The notes: generated by a model not told the origin, from the letters alone. 9,443 nucleotides of DNA from WVWW01 sp041568335 (GCA_041568335.1 JBFFZZ010000111.1:1-9443), one strand, 5' to 3'; positions 1-7,701 are shown, counted from the stretch's first letter. Translations and numbers: made by a program.

Positions 1-1269
1 GAGGCGATCCTCACCGACTTCCGCTTCCGGGTGCTGTACGAGGACATTCGGCGGGATGCCAAGCTCGTGGCGGTCGAGATCGAATCTCATCTGCGCAGGC
101 ATGAGCTCTCCCTCGACTTCGATCGGATCGAGGTGGTCCGGTCTGCGTTCTTCCGCGGGCGGGGCGCCTACCTGATCGGCCGGATCCTCATCGGGCGCAC
201 CGTCGTCCCCCTCGTGCTTGCGCTCCGGAGTCACAGCGCTCGCATCGTCGTCGACGCGGTCTTGCTCGACGAGAACGATGTCAGCATCCTGTTCAGCTTT
301 GCCCGCTCGTACTTCCACGTCGTGATCGAACAGCCGCGCCAGATGGTCGCCTTCCTGCGCTCGATCATGCCGCTGAAGCCGCTCGCCGATCTGTACACCT
401 CGCTGGGCTTCCACAAGCACGGCAAGGCCGAGCAGTTTCGCGCGCTGGTGGCGCATCTCGAGGGCTGCGCGGACCGCTTCGAATCCGCGGCCGTCGACCG
501 GGGCATGGTGATGCTGGTCTTCGGGCTGCCCGGCTACGACCAGGTCTTCAAGATCATCCGTGACCGCTTCGCCTATCCCAAGCGGGTCACGCGGGAGGAG
601 GTCCGCGAGCGCTACGAGCTGGTGTTCCGGCGCGATCGCGTCGGGCGGCTGGTCGATGCGCAGGAGTTCGAGCAGCTGCGTTTCCGCCGCGAGCGCTTCG
701 ATCCCGAATTGCTCGAGGAGATCCTCGGCGAGTGCGGCTCCACGGTCGAGGATGACGGCGAGACGGTGACGTTCTCTCACCTCTATACCGAGCGGCGCAT
801 GACTCCCCTCAACCTGTACCTGCGTGAAGCGGAGCGCGAAGCGGCGCGGCGGGCGGTGCTGGATTACGGGCGGGCGATCAAGGAGCTGGCGGCGGCGAAC
901 GTCTTCCCGGGCGATTTCCTGCTCAAGAACTTCGGCGTCACGCGGCACGGCCGCGTGGTTTTCTACGACTACGACGAGCTTTGCCCGCTGTCCGATTGCC
1001 GGTTCCGGGAGCTTCCCCCGCCGCGCTACGACGAGGACGAGCTCTCCGCCGAGCCGTGGTTCAGCGTCGGCGACCACGACATCTTCCCCGAGGAGTTCCG
1101 TCGCTTTCTCGGTCTCCCGAAGGAGCTGCGCTCCACGTTCGAGACGCACCACGGGGCTCTGTTCACCGTGCGTTTCTGGAAGGACCTGCAACGGCGGCAT
1201 CGCGCGGGCGAGGTCGTCGACATCTTCCCCTACCCGGCGCGCCGCCGGTTGCGGCCCGCCGGCCTCTGA
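1..1269 (+). CDS. aceK: Isocitrate dehydrogenase kinase/phosphatase, 5'-truncated by the window edge
   Basis: Bifunctional cytoplasmic enzyme that phosphorylates and dephosphorylates NADP-isocitrate dehydrogenase, controlling the branch between the TCA cycle and the glyoxylate shunt. The frame is open from base 1, so the start lies upstream; about 422 residues are visible against roughly 575-580 in the family. The C-terminal kinase-like domain is well conserved. The ATP-binding lysine lies in VFKIIRDRF (codon 550-552), the catalytic Asp in FPGDFLLKNFGVTRHG (codon 913-915, with Asn at 928-930), and the metal-binding Asp in FYDYDE (codon 967-969). PPPRYDEDELSAEPW and the FPEEFRRFL segment are also typical. 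The family's APGxxGMV nucleotide loop reads AAVDRGMV here (487-510), so its proline and first glycine are changed. The stop TGA is at 1267-1269. No isocitrate lyase or malate synthase gene is visible in the window, so the glyoxylate link is from family knowledge only. Confidence 0.95.
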   Translation, partial: EAILTDFRFRVLYEDIRRDAKLVAVEIESHLRRHELSLDFDRIEVVRSAFFRGRGAYLIGRILIGRTVVPLVLALRSHSARIVVDAVLLDENDVSILFSFARSYFHVVIEQPRQMVAFLRSIMPLKPLADLYTSLGFHKHGKAEQFRALVAHLEGCADRFESAAVDRGMVMLVFGLPGYDQVFKIIRDRFAYPKRVTREEVRERYELVFRRDRVGRLVDAQEFEQLRFRRERFDPELLEEILGECGSTVEDDGETVTFSHLYTERRMTPLNLYLREAEREAARRAVLDYGRAIKELAAANVFPGDFLLKNFGVTRHGRVVFYDYDELCPLSDCRFRELPPPRYDEDELSAEPWFSVGDHDIFPEEFRRFLGLPKELRSTFETHHGALFTVRFWKDLQRRHRAGEVVDIFPYPARRRLRPAGL

Positions 1270-1293
1270 CGCGACCCTGGTAGACTTGCGGGG

Positions 1294-2286
1294 ATGCGGA
1301 TCCTCCCCCTCATCCTCATCCTGGCCTTGCAGGTGATCCCGTTTTCGGGGAAACGCGCGCAGGGCAAACAGGAGCCCGCCGCCGCCGCGACACGAACGTT
1401 GGCCGTGGTCGGCCACCGGGGGTACGCCTACGTCGGACAGACCGGTGGGATGTTGATCCGTGACGTCTCCGATCCGGTTCGTCCGAAGGACGTGAGCTGG
1501 TTCCCGCTCCCCTCCGCCGTGAGCGATGTGGTCATCGAGGGGACCCGCGCGTTCCTCGCCGCGGGGACGCGGGGGCTGGTGATCGTCGACATCGGCGACC
1601 CGGTGGAACCGGTCGAGCTCGGCCGGCTGGACACGGATGGCAAGGTCAAACGGCTGGCGCGCAGCGGCGACTACCTGTTCCTGGCCGACGGCTCCGGCGG
1701 GATGCTGGTGGTCGATACCGAGACGCTGGACGACCCGCGCGTGGTCGCGCGAATCTCGACCGGCGGCGACCTGCGCGCGGTGGCGATCAGCGGCGAGCTG
1801 CTCGCCGTGGCCGAGGGACACGGAGGAGCGCGGGTCTTCGACCTGCGCCGTCCGGACAACCCACGGGAGCTCGCGAAGCTGGAGACCCGATTCGCCGCCC
1901 GTGACGTGTGCTGGATCGGGGAACGGCTGTTCGTCGCCGCCGGCAGCGAGGGGACCGCGCTTTACGAGCCGCGTGTCTCGTCGCGCCCGATCGAGTTCCT
2001 GCCGCCCGTCCGCTCGGCCCAGCACGTCGCCTGCAGCACGAAGCTCGTCGCCGTCTCCAACCTCGGATCCGCGATTCAGCTCTTCGACACCGAGCAGGGC
2101 CGCTCCCCGCGAGAACGGTCGCGTCTGCGCGTGCATCGCTCCGCGCCGATCGGAAGGGCGGGGTTCGAGGGAACGCACCTCTGGATCGCCGCCGACGTGG
2201 CCGGGATGGGCTTGCTGGACATCTCGAACGTCGAAGAGCCGGAGCGCGTCCTGCCCCGCGCCCGTGAGTTCAAGGTGTCTTACTGA
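1294..2286 (+). CDS. Exported LVIVD-repeat seven-bladed beta-propeller protein
   Basis: The 330-residue protein starts with a basic residue followed by a hydrophobic stretch (residues 3-17), consistent with a signal peptide or N-terminal anchor, so it probably acts in the periplasm or at the cell surface. The rest is seven tandem repeats of about 42 residues. Each contains a GG-x-hydrophobic-x-x-D core, followed in most copies by a DP or EP pair: GGMLIRDVSDPVRP, RGLVIVDIGDPVEP, GGMLVVDTETLDDP, GGARVFDLRRPDNP, a degenerate EGTALYEP, GSAIQLFDT, and AGMGLLDISNVEEP. The aligned acidic residues fall at 57, 99, 141, 183, 225, 265 and 309. This matches LVIVD-repeat proteins, predicted beta-propellers of unknown specific function that often act in surface binding or scaffolding. 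ATG at 1294 lies 24 nt after the aceK stop with only a weak G-rich stretch before it, so the gene may be read through from aceK. No catalytic residues are recognisable. Confidence 0.85.
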   Translation: MRILPLILILALQVIPFSGKRAQGKQEPAAAATRTLAVVGHRGYAYVGQTGGMLIRDVSDPVRPKDVSWFPLPSAVSDVVIEGTRAFLAAGTRGLVIVDIGDPVEPVELGRLDTDGKVKRLARSGDYLFLADGSGGMLVVDTETLDDPRVVARISTGGDLRAVAISGELLAVAEGHGGARVFDLRRPDNPRELAKLETRFAARDVCWIGERLFVAAGSEGTALYEPRVSSRPIEFLPPVRSAQHVACSTKLVAVSNLGSAIQLFDTEQGRSPRERSRLRVHRSAPIGRAGFEGTHLWIAADVAGMGLLDISNVEEPERVLPRAREFKVSY

Positions 2287-2302
2287 AGGGGATCTGTCCC
2301 CT
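2287..2302 (+). terminator. Small palindrome between convergent genes, possible terminator or REP-like element
   Basis: A 6-bp perfect stem with a TCTG loop (AGGGGA-TCTG-TCCCCT) fills the 14-nt gap between two convergent genes and overlaps the stop codon of the minus-strand one. On the + strand it is followed by a T-rich run (ATTTCGATTT), which fits a weak intrinsic terminator for the LVIVD gene. There is no comparable T-run on the minus side. The stem is short, and similar GGGGACAGATCCCC-type palindromes are dispersed in many bacterial genomes (from memory), so it could instead be a repetitive extragenic palindrome. Confidence 0.4.
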
Positions 2303-2837
2303 ATTTCGATTTGAGCCGGATGACCGCGACGGTTTCCTTGCCCGAATAAAGCTCGGAATCGTCGGAGCGACCGTCGCCGTAACCCGAGGCGCGCGCGACA
2401 ATCACGACGGGGCCCGGACTCAGCGACCTCAGGCGCGTTCCCGCGGCGCGCGTGATCGGGATCGGGCCGATGCGCTTGCCGGAGGAGTACAGCACCTCGA
2501 TCTCCCCTTTCTTGATGGGCTTCCCGGCGGCGTTCTGGAGCTTGACCAGCAGGGTCGCACCCCGCTCGAGGATCACGGGTTCGGAGTGATCCCCACCGAT
2601 GATGTCCTTGGTCAGGTAGTTCTTCCGGCTCAAACGGATCGTATCGACCTGGCTCTTGGGCAACACCCACTTGCCGTCCTGATCGGTCGCGACGCAAAGC
2701 TGGTCGGAGCCGGCGATGTTGTAGCAGACCGCGACGCCCTCGAGCGGCTCTCCCTGCGCGTTGATCACCACGCCGGTCGACGCCGAGGTCACCCCCGACC
2801 ACAGGACGAGGAGGGCCAGGACACGGGCGCGAATCAA
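2301..2837 (-). CDS. Small exported protein with carboxypeptidase-regulatory-like (beta-sandwich) domain
   Basis: With a TTG start at 2837 the product is 178 residues. It begins with two arginines and a hydrophobic core ending WSGVTSAS, a credible Sec signal peptide with cleavage near residue 20. Residues 21-80 resemble the carboxypeptidase regulatory-like fold: TGVVINAQGEPLEGVAV, then a D-x-D-G-x-W turn, and RLSRKNYLTKDI. A second similar stretch (about 95-155) has LLVKLQNAAGKPIKKGEIEV and ends PGPVVIVARASGYG, suggesting two tandem beta-sandwich units. Cys38 and Cys48 could form a disulfide. The start is chosen because TTG overlaps the nuoI stop (TTGA), a G-rich stretch precedes it, and the signal peptide follows directly. 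The open frame runs further upstream, but that part lies inside nuoI in another frame and is not protein-like. It is the last gene of the run; a role in respiration is not implied. Specific function is unknown. Confidence 0.75.
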   Translation of the reverse strand: MIRARVLALLVLWSGVTSASTGVVINAQGEPLEGVAVCYNIAGSDQLCVATDQDGKWVLPKSQVDTIRLSRKNYLTKDIIGGDHSEPVILERGATLLVKLQNAAGKPIKKGEIEVLYSSGKRIGPIPITRAAGTRLRSLSPGPVVIVARASGYGDGRSDDSELYSGKETVAVIRLKSK

Positions 2838-3403
2838 TGCGACCCCGCCGTCGACGGGGCGATGCTGTCGCTTTCGACGTGGGAACGGTTGCGCGGCCCC
2901 TTGGTCGGCTCGGACCACTTCTTGATCTCGTCTTCGCGCACCCCGCCGATCTCGTACAGCTTCTCCTTGTCGAAGATCATGAGCTCCCGAGAGTGGCCCG
3001 TCACCGCGTATGTCTTCGACATGAAGATGGCCTCCTCCGGGCAGGCCTCCTCGCAGAGGCCGCAGTAGATGCAGCGCAGCATGTTGATCTCGAACTTCTT
3101 GGCATATTTCTCGATCTGATGCTGCTCGTGGTCCGCCGGATACTCGGCGGCCTCGATGTTGATCGCGAGCGGGGGGCAGACCCACTGGCACATGTAGCAC
3201 GCGACGCACTTCTCGCGCCCTTCCTGGTCCTTGACCAGCGCCGGGACGCCGCGGTAGCGCGGGCCGAACTCACGTTGCTGTTCCGGGTACTGGATCGTGT
3301 CCTTCTTGCGGAACATGTGTCGCAAGGTCACGACCAGACCGGCCAGCACGCCGGGCAGGTAGAGGCGGTGCCAGAACGTCGGACGAACTCGTTTTACCTT
3401 CAT
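2834..3403 (-). CDS. nuoI: NADH-quinone oxidoreductase subunit I (complex I, two 4Fe-4S clusters)
   Basis: TYKY-type subunit of the complex I peripheral arm, which carries clusters N6a and N6b and passes electrons towards NuoB (N2) and quinone at the cytoplasmic face of the membrane. The 189-residue product has two complete ferredoxin motifs: CVACYMCQWVCP (Cys66, 69, 72, 76) and CIYCGLCEEACP (Cys111, 114, 117, 121). The N-terminal part (about residues 12-32, ending VVTLRHMF) is the amphipathic stretch expected to sit on the membrane, and ELMIFDKEKL is a typical C-terminal family segment. The length is slightly above the usual 160-180 because of a hydrophilic tail. ATG at 3403 follows the Rieske gene by 6 nt. 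A GAGGAG element inside the end of that gene (3416-3421) is about 12 nt upstream, suggesting translational coupling. It stands apart from the nuoH and nuoJ genes that usually flank it. Confidence 0.95.
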   Translation of the reverse strand: MKVKRVRPTFWHRLYLPGVLAGLVVTLRHMFRKKDTIQYPEQQREFGPRYRGVPALVKDQEGREKCVACYMCQWVCPPLAINIEAAEYPADHEQHQIEKYAKKFEINMLRCIYCGLCEEACPEEAIFMSKTYAVTGHSRELMIFDKEKLYEIGGVREDEIKKWSEPTKGPRNRSHVESDSIAPSTAGSH

Positions 3404-3409
3404 GCCGGC

Positions 3410-3727
3410 CTATTGCTCCTCGGGTGCCTGAACTTCAATCCAACCTTCTTCACAACGCGTCGCGTAAACGCGAACCCCATCGTGGGTTCCTCGCGGGCAT
3501 TGACCCGTACGTACGTCGAAAACCCACGCATGCAACGGGCAGATGACCCGCCCCTCATGCAGCACACCGGCCGCAAGCGACGTCCCCTGGTGGGGACACG
3601 CCTCGTCGATGGCGTGCCACGCGTCGCCCTCGCGAAACAACGCGATCCGCAGGGTCCCGACCGAGAAAGCGCGGCCCCGGCCATCCGGGACCTCGTCGAT
3701 CGCGGCCACTCGTACCCAGCGCGACAC
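3410..3727 (-). CDS. Rieske-type [2Fe-2S] ferredoxin (NirD/BphF-like small protein)
   Basis: The 105-residue soluble protein has both halves of a Rieske cluster site: CPHQG (Cys44, His46) and CPLHAWVFD (Cys63, His66). It resembles stand-alone Rieske ferredoxins and NirD-like proteins, with W-V-R-V-A at the N-terminus and a beta-strand-rich fold. It has no signal peptide or membrane anchor, so it is not a bc1/b6f Rieske subunit and should be cytoplasmic. Such proteins shuttle electrons to oxygenases or reductases, but no oxygenase or nitrite reductase partner is visible here, so the partner is unknown. The start is GTG at 3727. The only purine-rich element (AGAGG) directly abuts it, which makes the start less certain. 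It lies 21 nt after the ETF-QO stop and 6 nt before nuoI, so it is probably co-transcribed with respiratory-chain genes. Confidence 0.9.
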   Translation of the reverse strand: MSRWVRVAAIDEVPDGRGRAFSVGTLRIALFREGDAWHAIDEACPHQGTSLAAGVLHEGRVICPLHAWVFDVRTGQCPRGTHDGVRVYATRCEEGWIEVQAPEEQ

Positions 3728-3748
3728 CCTCTAGAACCTACCACGCCC

Positions 3749-5398
3749 TCACATCTTCCGGTACTTGGGGCCGCTGCCGCCCTCGCGCGGCGACCAGCGC
3801 GGCCCGACGACATCCGTCGCCTTGCAGTCGACACAATTGGGGGCGTTGACGACCAGCGTTCCACCGTCGTTCTCGTAGACCCCCGCGGGGCAGACGTGGC
3901 TGTAGAACTCGGCGACGTCGGCGGGGACCTCCTCGCCGACGATCAGGTGCGAGGGAATGTCGTCGCGGGTCGCGTTGCCCGAGCGGAACACGGCATCCTG
4001 CTTGCTGAACGTCACCTTGCCGTCGGGTTTGAACTCGTCGGCGGGCTCGATGCGCCGTGGCTCGTCGGCATCGCTCGCGCTGTCGATCCGGCGACCCGGG
4101 AAGCGTCCGCCGGTCAGGTCCATGAGCCAGGCCCTGGCGCCCCCCGCGACGAACCCGGACTTGAACGCGAGCCGCATGTTGCGTGTGCGGCGCAGGTCCT
4201 CGAACACGAAACTCTCACGCAGGGCCTTGTCATAACCGGCCAGCTTCTCAGCGCTGCAGTCGTCCGCCTTGAGGGCTTCGAAGATCGCGTCCGCGGCGAG
4301 GATCCCCGAGTGCACCGCGTAGTGAATGCCCTTGAGCGCGGCCACGTTGACCAGACCTGCGGCGTCACCGGCGATCAGACAGCCGTCGCCGTACAACCGC
4401 TCGGCCACTGCGTGGTATCCGCCTTCGGGGATCGTCTTCGCACCCCACTCGACGAGCTCGCCTCCCGCCAGCAGCTCGGCCACCAGCGGATGACGCTTGA
4501 AGCCCTGGGTGAGCTGGTGCACGTCGAGGGTGTGCCGCCGGTAGTCCAGCCCGACGACGAGACCGAGGGCGATCAGATCGTCGCCCATCGGGTAGACGAA
4601 GCTGCCGCCAAAGGCGTCCGTGGGCAGCGGCCAACCGACCGTGTGGATCACGGCGTCGAGCGGCTGTTTCGTTTTCCAGAGCTCCTTCACGCCCAGGGCG
4701 TAGATCTGCGGGTTGTCCGACGCGACTCCCTGCCAGCCGCGCCAGGCCTGGGCGAGCGCGCTGCGGGTCCCGTCGGCGAGCACCGTCACCCGCGCCGTCA
4801 CGTCGCCGGCGGGCATGTGGGCGCTACCGGGGCTCCCGTCGCGGTTCAACCCGCTGGGAGCCGTACGCACACCGAGAACGGTGTCGCCGTCGACGAGCAG
4901 CGCGTCGGCCGGGAACCCGGTGAAGACGTTGATCCCCAACCTTTCGGCCTGCTCGCCGAGCCAACGCACGACCTCGCAGATCGAGGCGATGTGGTTGCCG
5001 TGGTTGCGCATCTCGGTCGGCGCCGGGAGGCGGATGGAGGAACGCTCGCGAAGGAAGTAGAAGCGCTCGCCGGCGACCTCACCGCGAAACGGGAACTGAT
5101 CGTCTCTCAGGTCGGGGAACAGCGCGCGGAACGGCGCCGGGTGGATCACCGCACCGGAGAGGCAATGCTCGCCCAACGTCTCGGACTTTTCGAGGACACC
5201 GATCTCGATCTCGCCGAGGCCCCCGCCGGTCTCGTTGTCCTGCGCCACACGCTGCGCCAGACGGATGGCAGCGGCCAGGCCGGCCGGCCCGCCACCGACG
5301 AACAGGACGTCGAGCGGGATGGCCTCGTCCCCCGGCGGCTCGCGGACGAGGAACCGGTCGAGCGGAAACGCTGGCTGGTGCTTGGAAGGAACGAGCAT
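3749..5398 (-). CDS. Electron transfer flavoprotein-ubiquinone oxidoreductase, variant Fe-S motif
   Basis: Membrane-associated FAD/Fe-S enzyme that oxidises reduced ETF, produced by acyl-CoA and related dehydrogenases, and reduces quinone. The 549-residue length is normal for the family. The Rossmann FAD site is GGGPAG (residues 35-40), followed by LGEHCLSGAVIHP, PQIYALGVKELW, the GLVVGLDYRRHTLDVHQL segment and GDAAGLVNVAALKGIHYA, all recognisable family blocks. The C-terminus has CPAGVYE (Cys503) and NCVDCKATD (Cys522, Cys525). The family norm is CVHCKTCD, so the fourth cluster cysteine is replaced by Thr528, and the following loop is a few residues shorter. The tail EGGSGPKYRKM is otherwise well kept and there is no sign of decay. 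I chose ATG at 5398 because AGGTGG lies just upstream; an in-frame ATG at 5422 would add 8 residues but has no ribosome-binding sequence. A TATCAT hexamer at 5421-5426 (minus strand) might be a -10 element, without a convincing -35. Confidence 0.95.
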   Translation of the reverse strand: MLVPSKHQPAFPLDRFLVREPPGDEAIPLDVLFVGGGPAGLAAAIRLAQRVAQDNETGGGLGEIEIGVLEKSETLGEHCLSGAVIHPAPFRALFPDLRDDQFPFRGEVAGERFYFLRERSSIRLPAPTEMRNHGNHIASICEVVRWLGEQAERLGINVFTGFPADALLVDGDTVLGVRTAPSGLNRDGSPGSAHMPAGDVTARVTVLADGTRSALAQAWRGWQGVASDNPQIYALGVKELWKTKQPLDAVIHTVGWPLPTDAFGGSFVYPMGDDLIALGLVVGLDYRRHTLDVHQLTQGFKRHPLVAELLAGGELVEWGAKTIPEGGYHAVAERLYGDGCLIAGDAAGLVNVAALKGIHYAVHSGILAADAIFEALKADDCSAEKLAGYDKALRESFVFEDLRRTRNMRLAFKSGFVAGGARAWLMDLTGGRFPGRRIDSASDADEPRRIEPADEFKPDGKVTFSKQDAVFRSGNATRDDIPSHLIVGEEVPADVAEFYSHVCPAGVYENDGGTLVVNAPNCVDCKATDVVGPRWSPREGGSGPKYRKM

Positions 5399-5402
5399 CG
5401 AT

Positions 5403-5409
5403 CCACCTC
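5403..5409 (-). promoter_or_regulatory. Ribosome binding site that decides the ETF-QO start
   Basis: On the minus strand GAGGTGG precedes ATG at 5398 by 4 nt. It is one of the clearest Shine-Dalgarno sequences in the seven-gene minus-strand run and favours this start over the ATG at 5422. Confidence 0.6.
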
Positions 5410-5446
5410 GAGGGTCGGGCATGATACCAGGGGGGAACGGGTTGCT

Positions 5447-6567
5447 TCAGCGGGCGAAGGGATCCTTCAAACCGGCCGGCTCGGGTGCGTCTTCGAGACC
5501 CCTTGCGAAGACGCACACCTGGAACATGCGGCCCATCCCCGTCGGGTGGATCAACTGCTTGATCGCCTGCCGCGCACGTACGCGCCGGGGATCGCGATAG
5601 GTCGCGTCGTCCATCGACTCGAACTCCTCGAGGATTCCGTTGGCGATCAGGAAGCGGTCCTGGGTCGTCCGGCCCAGCAGGCGCCAACCCCGCTCCTCCG
5701 CGGCGTCGGTGAGGGCCGTGAAGTTGACGTGTGCGGTCAGGTCCTGCTCGCCGACGCGTTCGAGGTAGGCGGTCGCCGTGCGATGCTCTCGATACGCCAT
5801 CAGCGTGCCGCGCTTGCGTTCGACCGAGTACAACCGATCCGCGGTGTCCCCGTAATCCAGCACGATGGCGAATCCGCGCCCCACCGAGCGGTTCCAGCGC
5901 TCGATCTCCCGGCTCAACCCCAGCGCCACCTCCGCCTCGAAGCCCTCCTCGGCGGCGGCGCCATAGCGCTCCGCGAAGCGGCGCAGCTCGTCCGATGGCT
6001 CGAGAATCTGCTCCCGGAAACGGTCCCGGTCCCAACCGACACCGATTTCCTCGAGCCGGCCGTCACGGCGTCTGACCCGGTTCACCGGGAGCGCATCGAA
6101 CAGCTCGATCGCCAGCAAACAGCCCGTTGCCCCGGCCGGCGGCTCATCGACGGAGACCTCCGGGGCGACGCGCGCGATCTCCCGTCGCATGCCCGCGGAT
6201 GCATCGACGGCGGTGTAGCCCAGCCGCGCGCGGAGCCCGGCGTGCGATCGCAACGCGTCGAGCAGATCGCGCGCGAGCAGCCCGCGCCCGGCGCCGATCT
6301 CGATCAGATGAAACGCCGGAGGACTACCGAGCAAGCGATCCAGCTCGACGATCTGCCGCGCCACCGCGCGCCCGAACGCCGGTCCCAGATCGCTCGCCGT
6401 GACGAAATCGCCTTCCGGACCGAGCCGGGCGGGTCCGGCGGCGTAGTAACCATGCTCGGGATGATAAAGCGCGAGGTCCATGAAGCGCGCGAACGTGATC
6501 GAGCCTTCGCGCCGGATCTCGTCACGGATCCGCGCCACGAGCGGGGCGTGACCGAGGCGCGGGAGCG

Positions 6568-6571
<4 letters not shown>
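5447..6571 (-). CDS. MidA/NDUFAF7-family SAM-dependent methyltransferase (COG1565, DUF185)
   Basis: The 374-residue protein matches the family whose mitochondrial member NDUFAF7 methylates an arginine of the complex I subunit NDUFS2 (NuoD equivalent) and is needed for complex I assembly. The N-terminal block FARFMDLALYHPEHGYY (residues 27-43) and GDFVTASDLGPAFG (54-67) are hallmarks. The SAM-binding motif I is EIGAGRG (91-97) and the motif before the catalytic cleft is AIELFDALPV (154-163). The family usually has Asn-Glu there, so Asn is replaced by Ile here. The C-terminal DRFLIANGIL and HPTGMGRMFQV segments are also family-like. The start is TTG at 6571, overlapping the nuoB stop as TTGA. 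It has no clear Shine-Dalgarno sequence, which suggests translational coupling; GTG at 6538 is an alternative. Adjacency to nuoB supports a complex I role, but the bacterial substrate is not established by the sequence. Confidence 0.9.
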
Positions 6572-7107
<536 letters not shown>

Positions 7108-7141
7108 CGCGAGGAGAAGATACCCGGGCCGGGCGGGGGTT

Positions 7142-7528
7142 TCAAGACGCGTCGGTGGGGTCGTCCCAGGGCCCGCTTTCGTCGACCCGGAGCCGGCCGT
7201 CGCGCTGCCCGCGCTCGGACCAGCCGGCCGGGACCGGCTCACCCAGTCGCCACGCCAGCAGCACCGTGCGACCGGCCCGGCGGGCCGGGAATTCGAACCA
7301 ACCCTTGGCCAGATCGCGGAACAGGACGCCTTCCCCCGACAGCCGGAGCGCGACGCGGTGGAACCGGCAGAGGGCCGTGAAATAGGTGCGTTCGACCGGG
7401 CCGTCCGTCACCGGCATCGGCGCGACGACTTGCAAGCGGCGGAACTCGCGACTCACGCGGCTGGCCAACGGCTCGAGACGTTGGGCGGCAAGACGCGCCG
7501 TGTGTGGCGTAAACCAATCGCCTGCCAT
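7142..7528 (-). CDS. DUF2203-family protein (COG4911)
   Basis: The 128-residue soluble protein matches the DUF2203 pattern. It has an N-terminal FTPHTAR (residues 6-12) leading into a basic helical region. The C-terminal signature follows: GVLFRDLAKGWFEFPA (67-82), then LAWRLGEP (91-98), where the family has D-F-P and L-C-W-x-L-G-E-P. The biochemical function of the family is unknown to me. It has no signal peptide or membrane segment. ATG at 7528 is preceded by GAAGGG about 7 nt upstream, a reasonable ribosome binding site. It is the first gene of the minus-strand run and is followed by nuoB after 34 nt; whether it has a respiratory role is open. The acidic C-terminal tail (ESGPWDDPTD) is probably disordered. 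Confidence 0.8.
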   Translation of the reverse strand: MAGDWFTPHTARLAAQRLEPLASRVSREFRRLQVVAPMPVTDGPVERTYFTALCRFHRVALRLSGEGVLFRDLAKGWFEFPARRAGRTVLLAWRLGEPVPAGWSERGQRDGRLRVDESGPWDDPTDAS

Positions 7529-7649
7529 GAACGGCCCTTCACGGGGAGGCGGGCACGCACGCGAGAGTAACGCGGATGCGCGACACGCGCCAAGGTGCGC
7601 GGTCCCGACTCGTTTCGAACCGGAAACACTCTCGTTCAGACCGCTCGGC

Positions 7650-7677
7650 TTGACGGTCTCAGCCCGCCTCTTATACC
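7650..7677 (+). promoter_or_regulatory. Candidate sigma-70-like promoter for lpdA
   Basis: TTGACG (7650-7655) and TATACC (7672-7677) are separated by 16 nt within the 215-bp region between divergent genes (7529-7743). The -35 matches 5 of 6 consensus bases and the -10 matches 4 of 6, lacking the conserved final T. Transcription would start near 7684, giving a leader of about 60 nt. No equally good promoter was seen on the minus strand for the DUF2203-nuoB run, although it should lie in the same region. Confidence 0.4.
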
Positions 7678-7682
7678 CTGCC

Positions 7683-7701
7683 GAGACCCTTTACGGGACT
7701 C
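7683..7701 (+). other. Hairpin with T-rich tail in the lpdA leader, possible attenuator
   Basis: GAG-A-CCC, loop TTTAC, GGG-A-CTC forms a 6-bp stem with one internal A-A mismatch, followed directly by TTCTTCTTA. It sits at or just after the predicted transcription start. It resembles a weak intrinsic terminator or a 5' stabilising hairpin. TTACGGG (7691-7697) recurs at 7728-7734 next to the ribosome binding region. The structure is short and could be chance. Confidence 0.3.

Noticed and set aside
2838..3209. Upstream in-frame extension of the exported carboxypeptidase-regulatory-like protein.
   Set aside because: It lies inside nuoI in another frame, and its translation looks like a frame shadow. 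The signal peptide directly after TTG 2837 fixes the start better.
3822..3850. A sequencing or frameshift error as the explanation for the missing ETF-QO cysteine.
   Set aside because: The frame stays intact on both sides of the motif and the family-like tail EGGSGPKYRKM follows in frame. A single substitution error cannot be excluded, but the shortened loop argues for a real variant.
7108..7242. N-terminal extension of NuoB into the DUF2203 gene.
   Set aside because: The extra residues (rich in Pro, Gly, Ser and Thr) do not resemble NuoB and overlap the end of a well-supported gene; MSMPDP at 7107 gives a normal family length.
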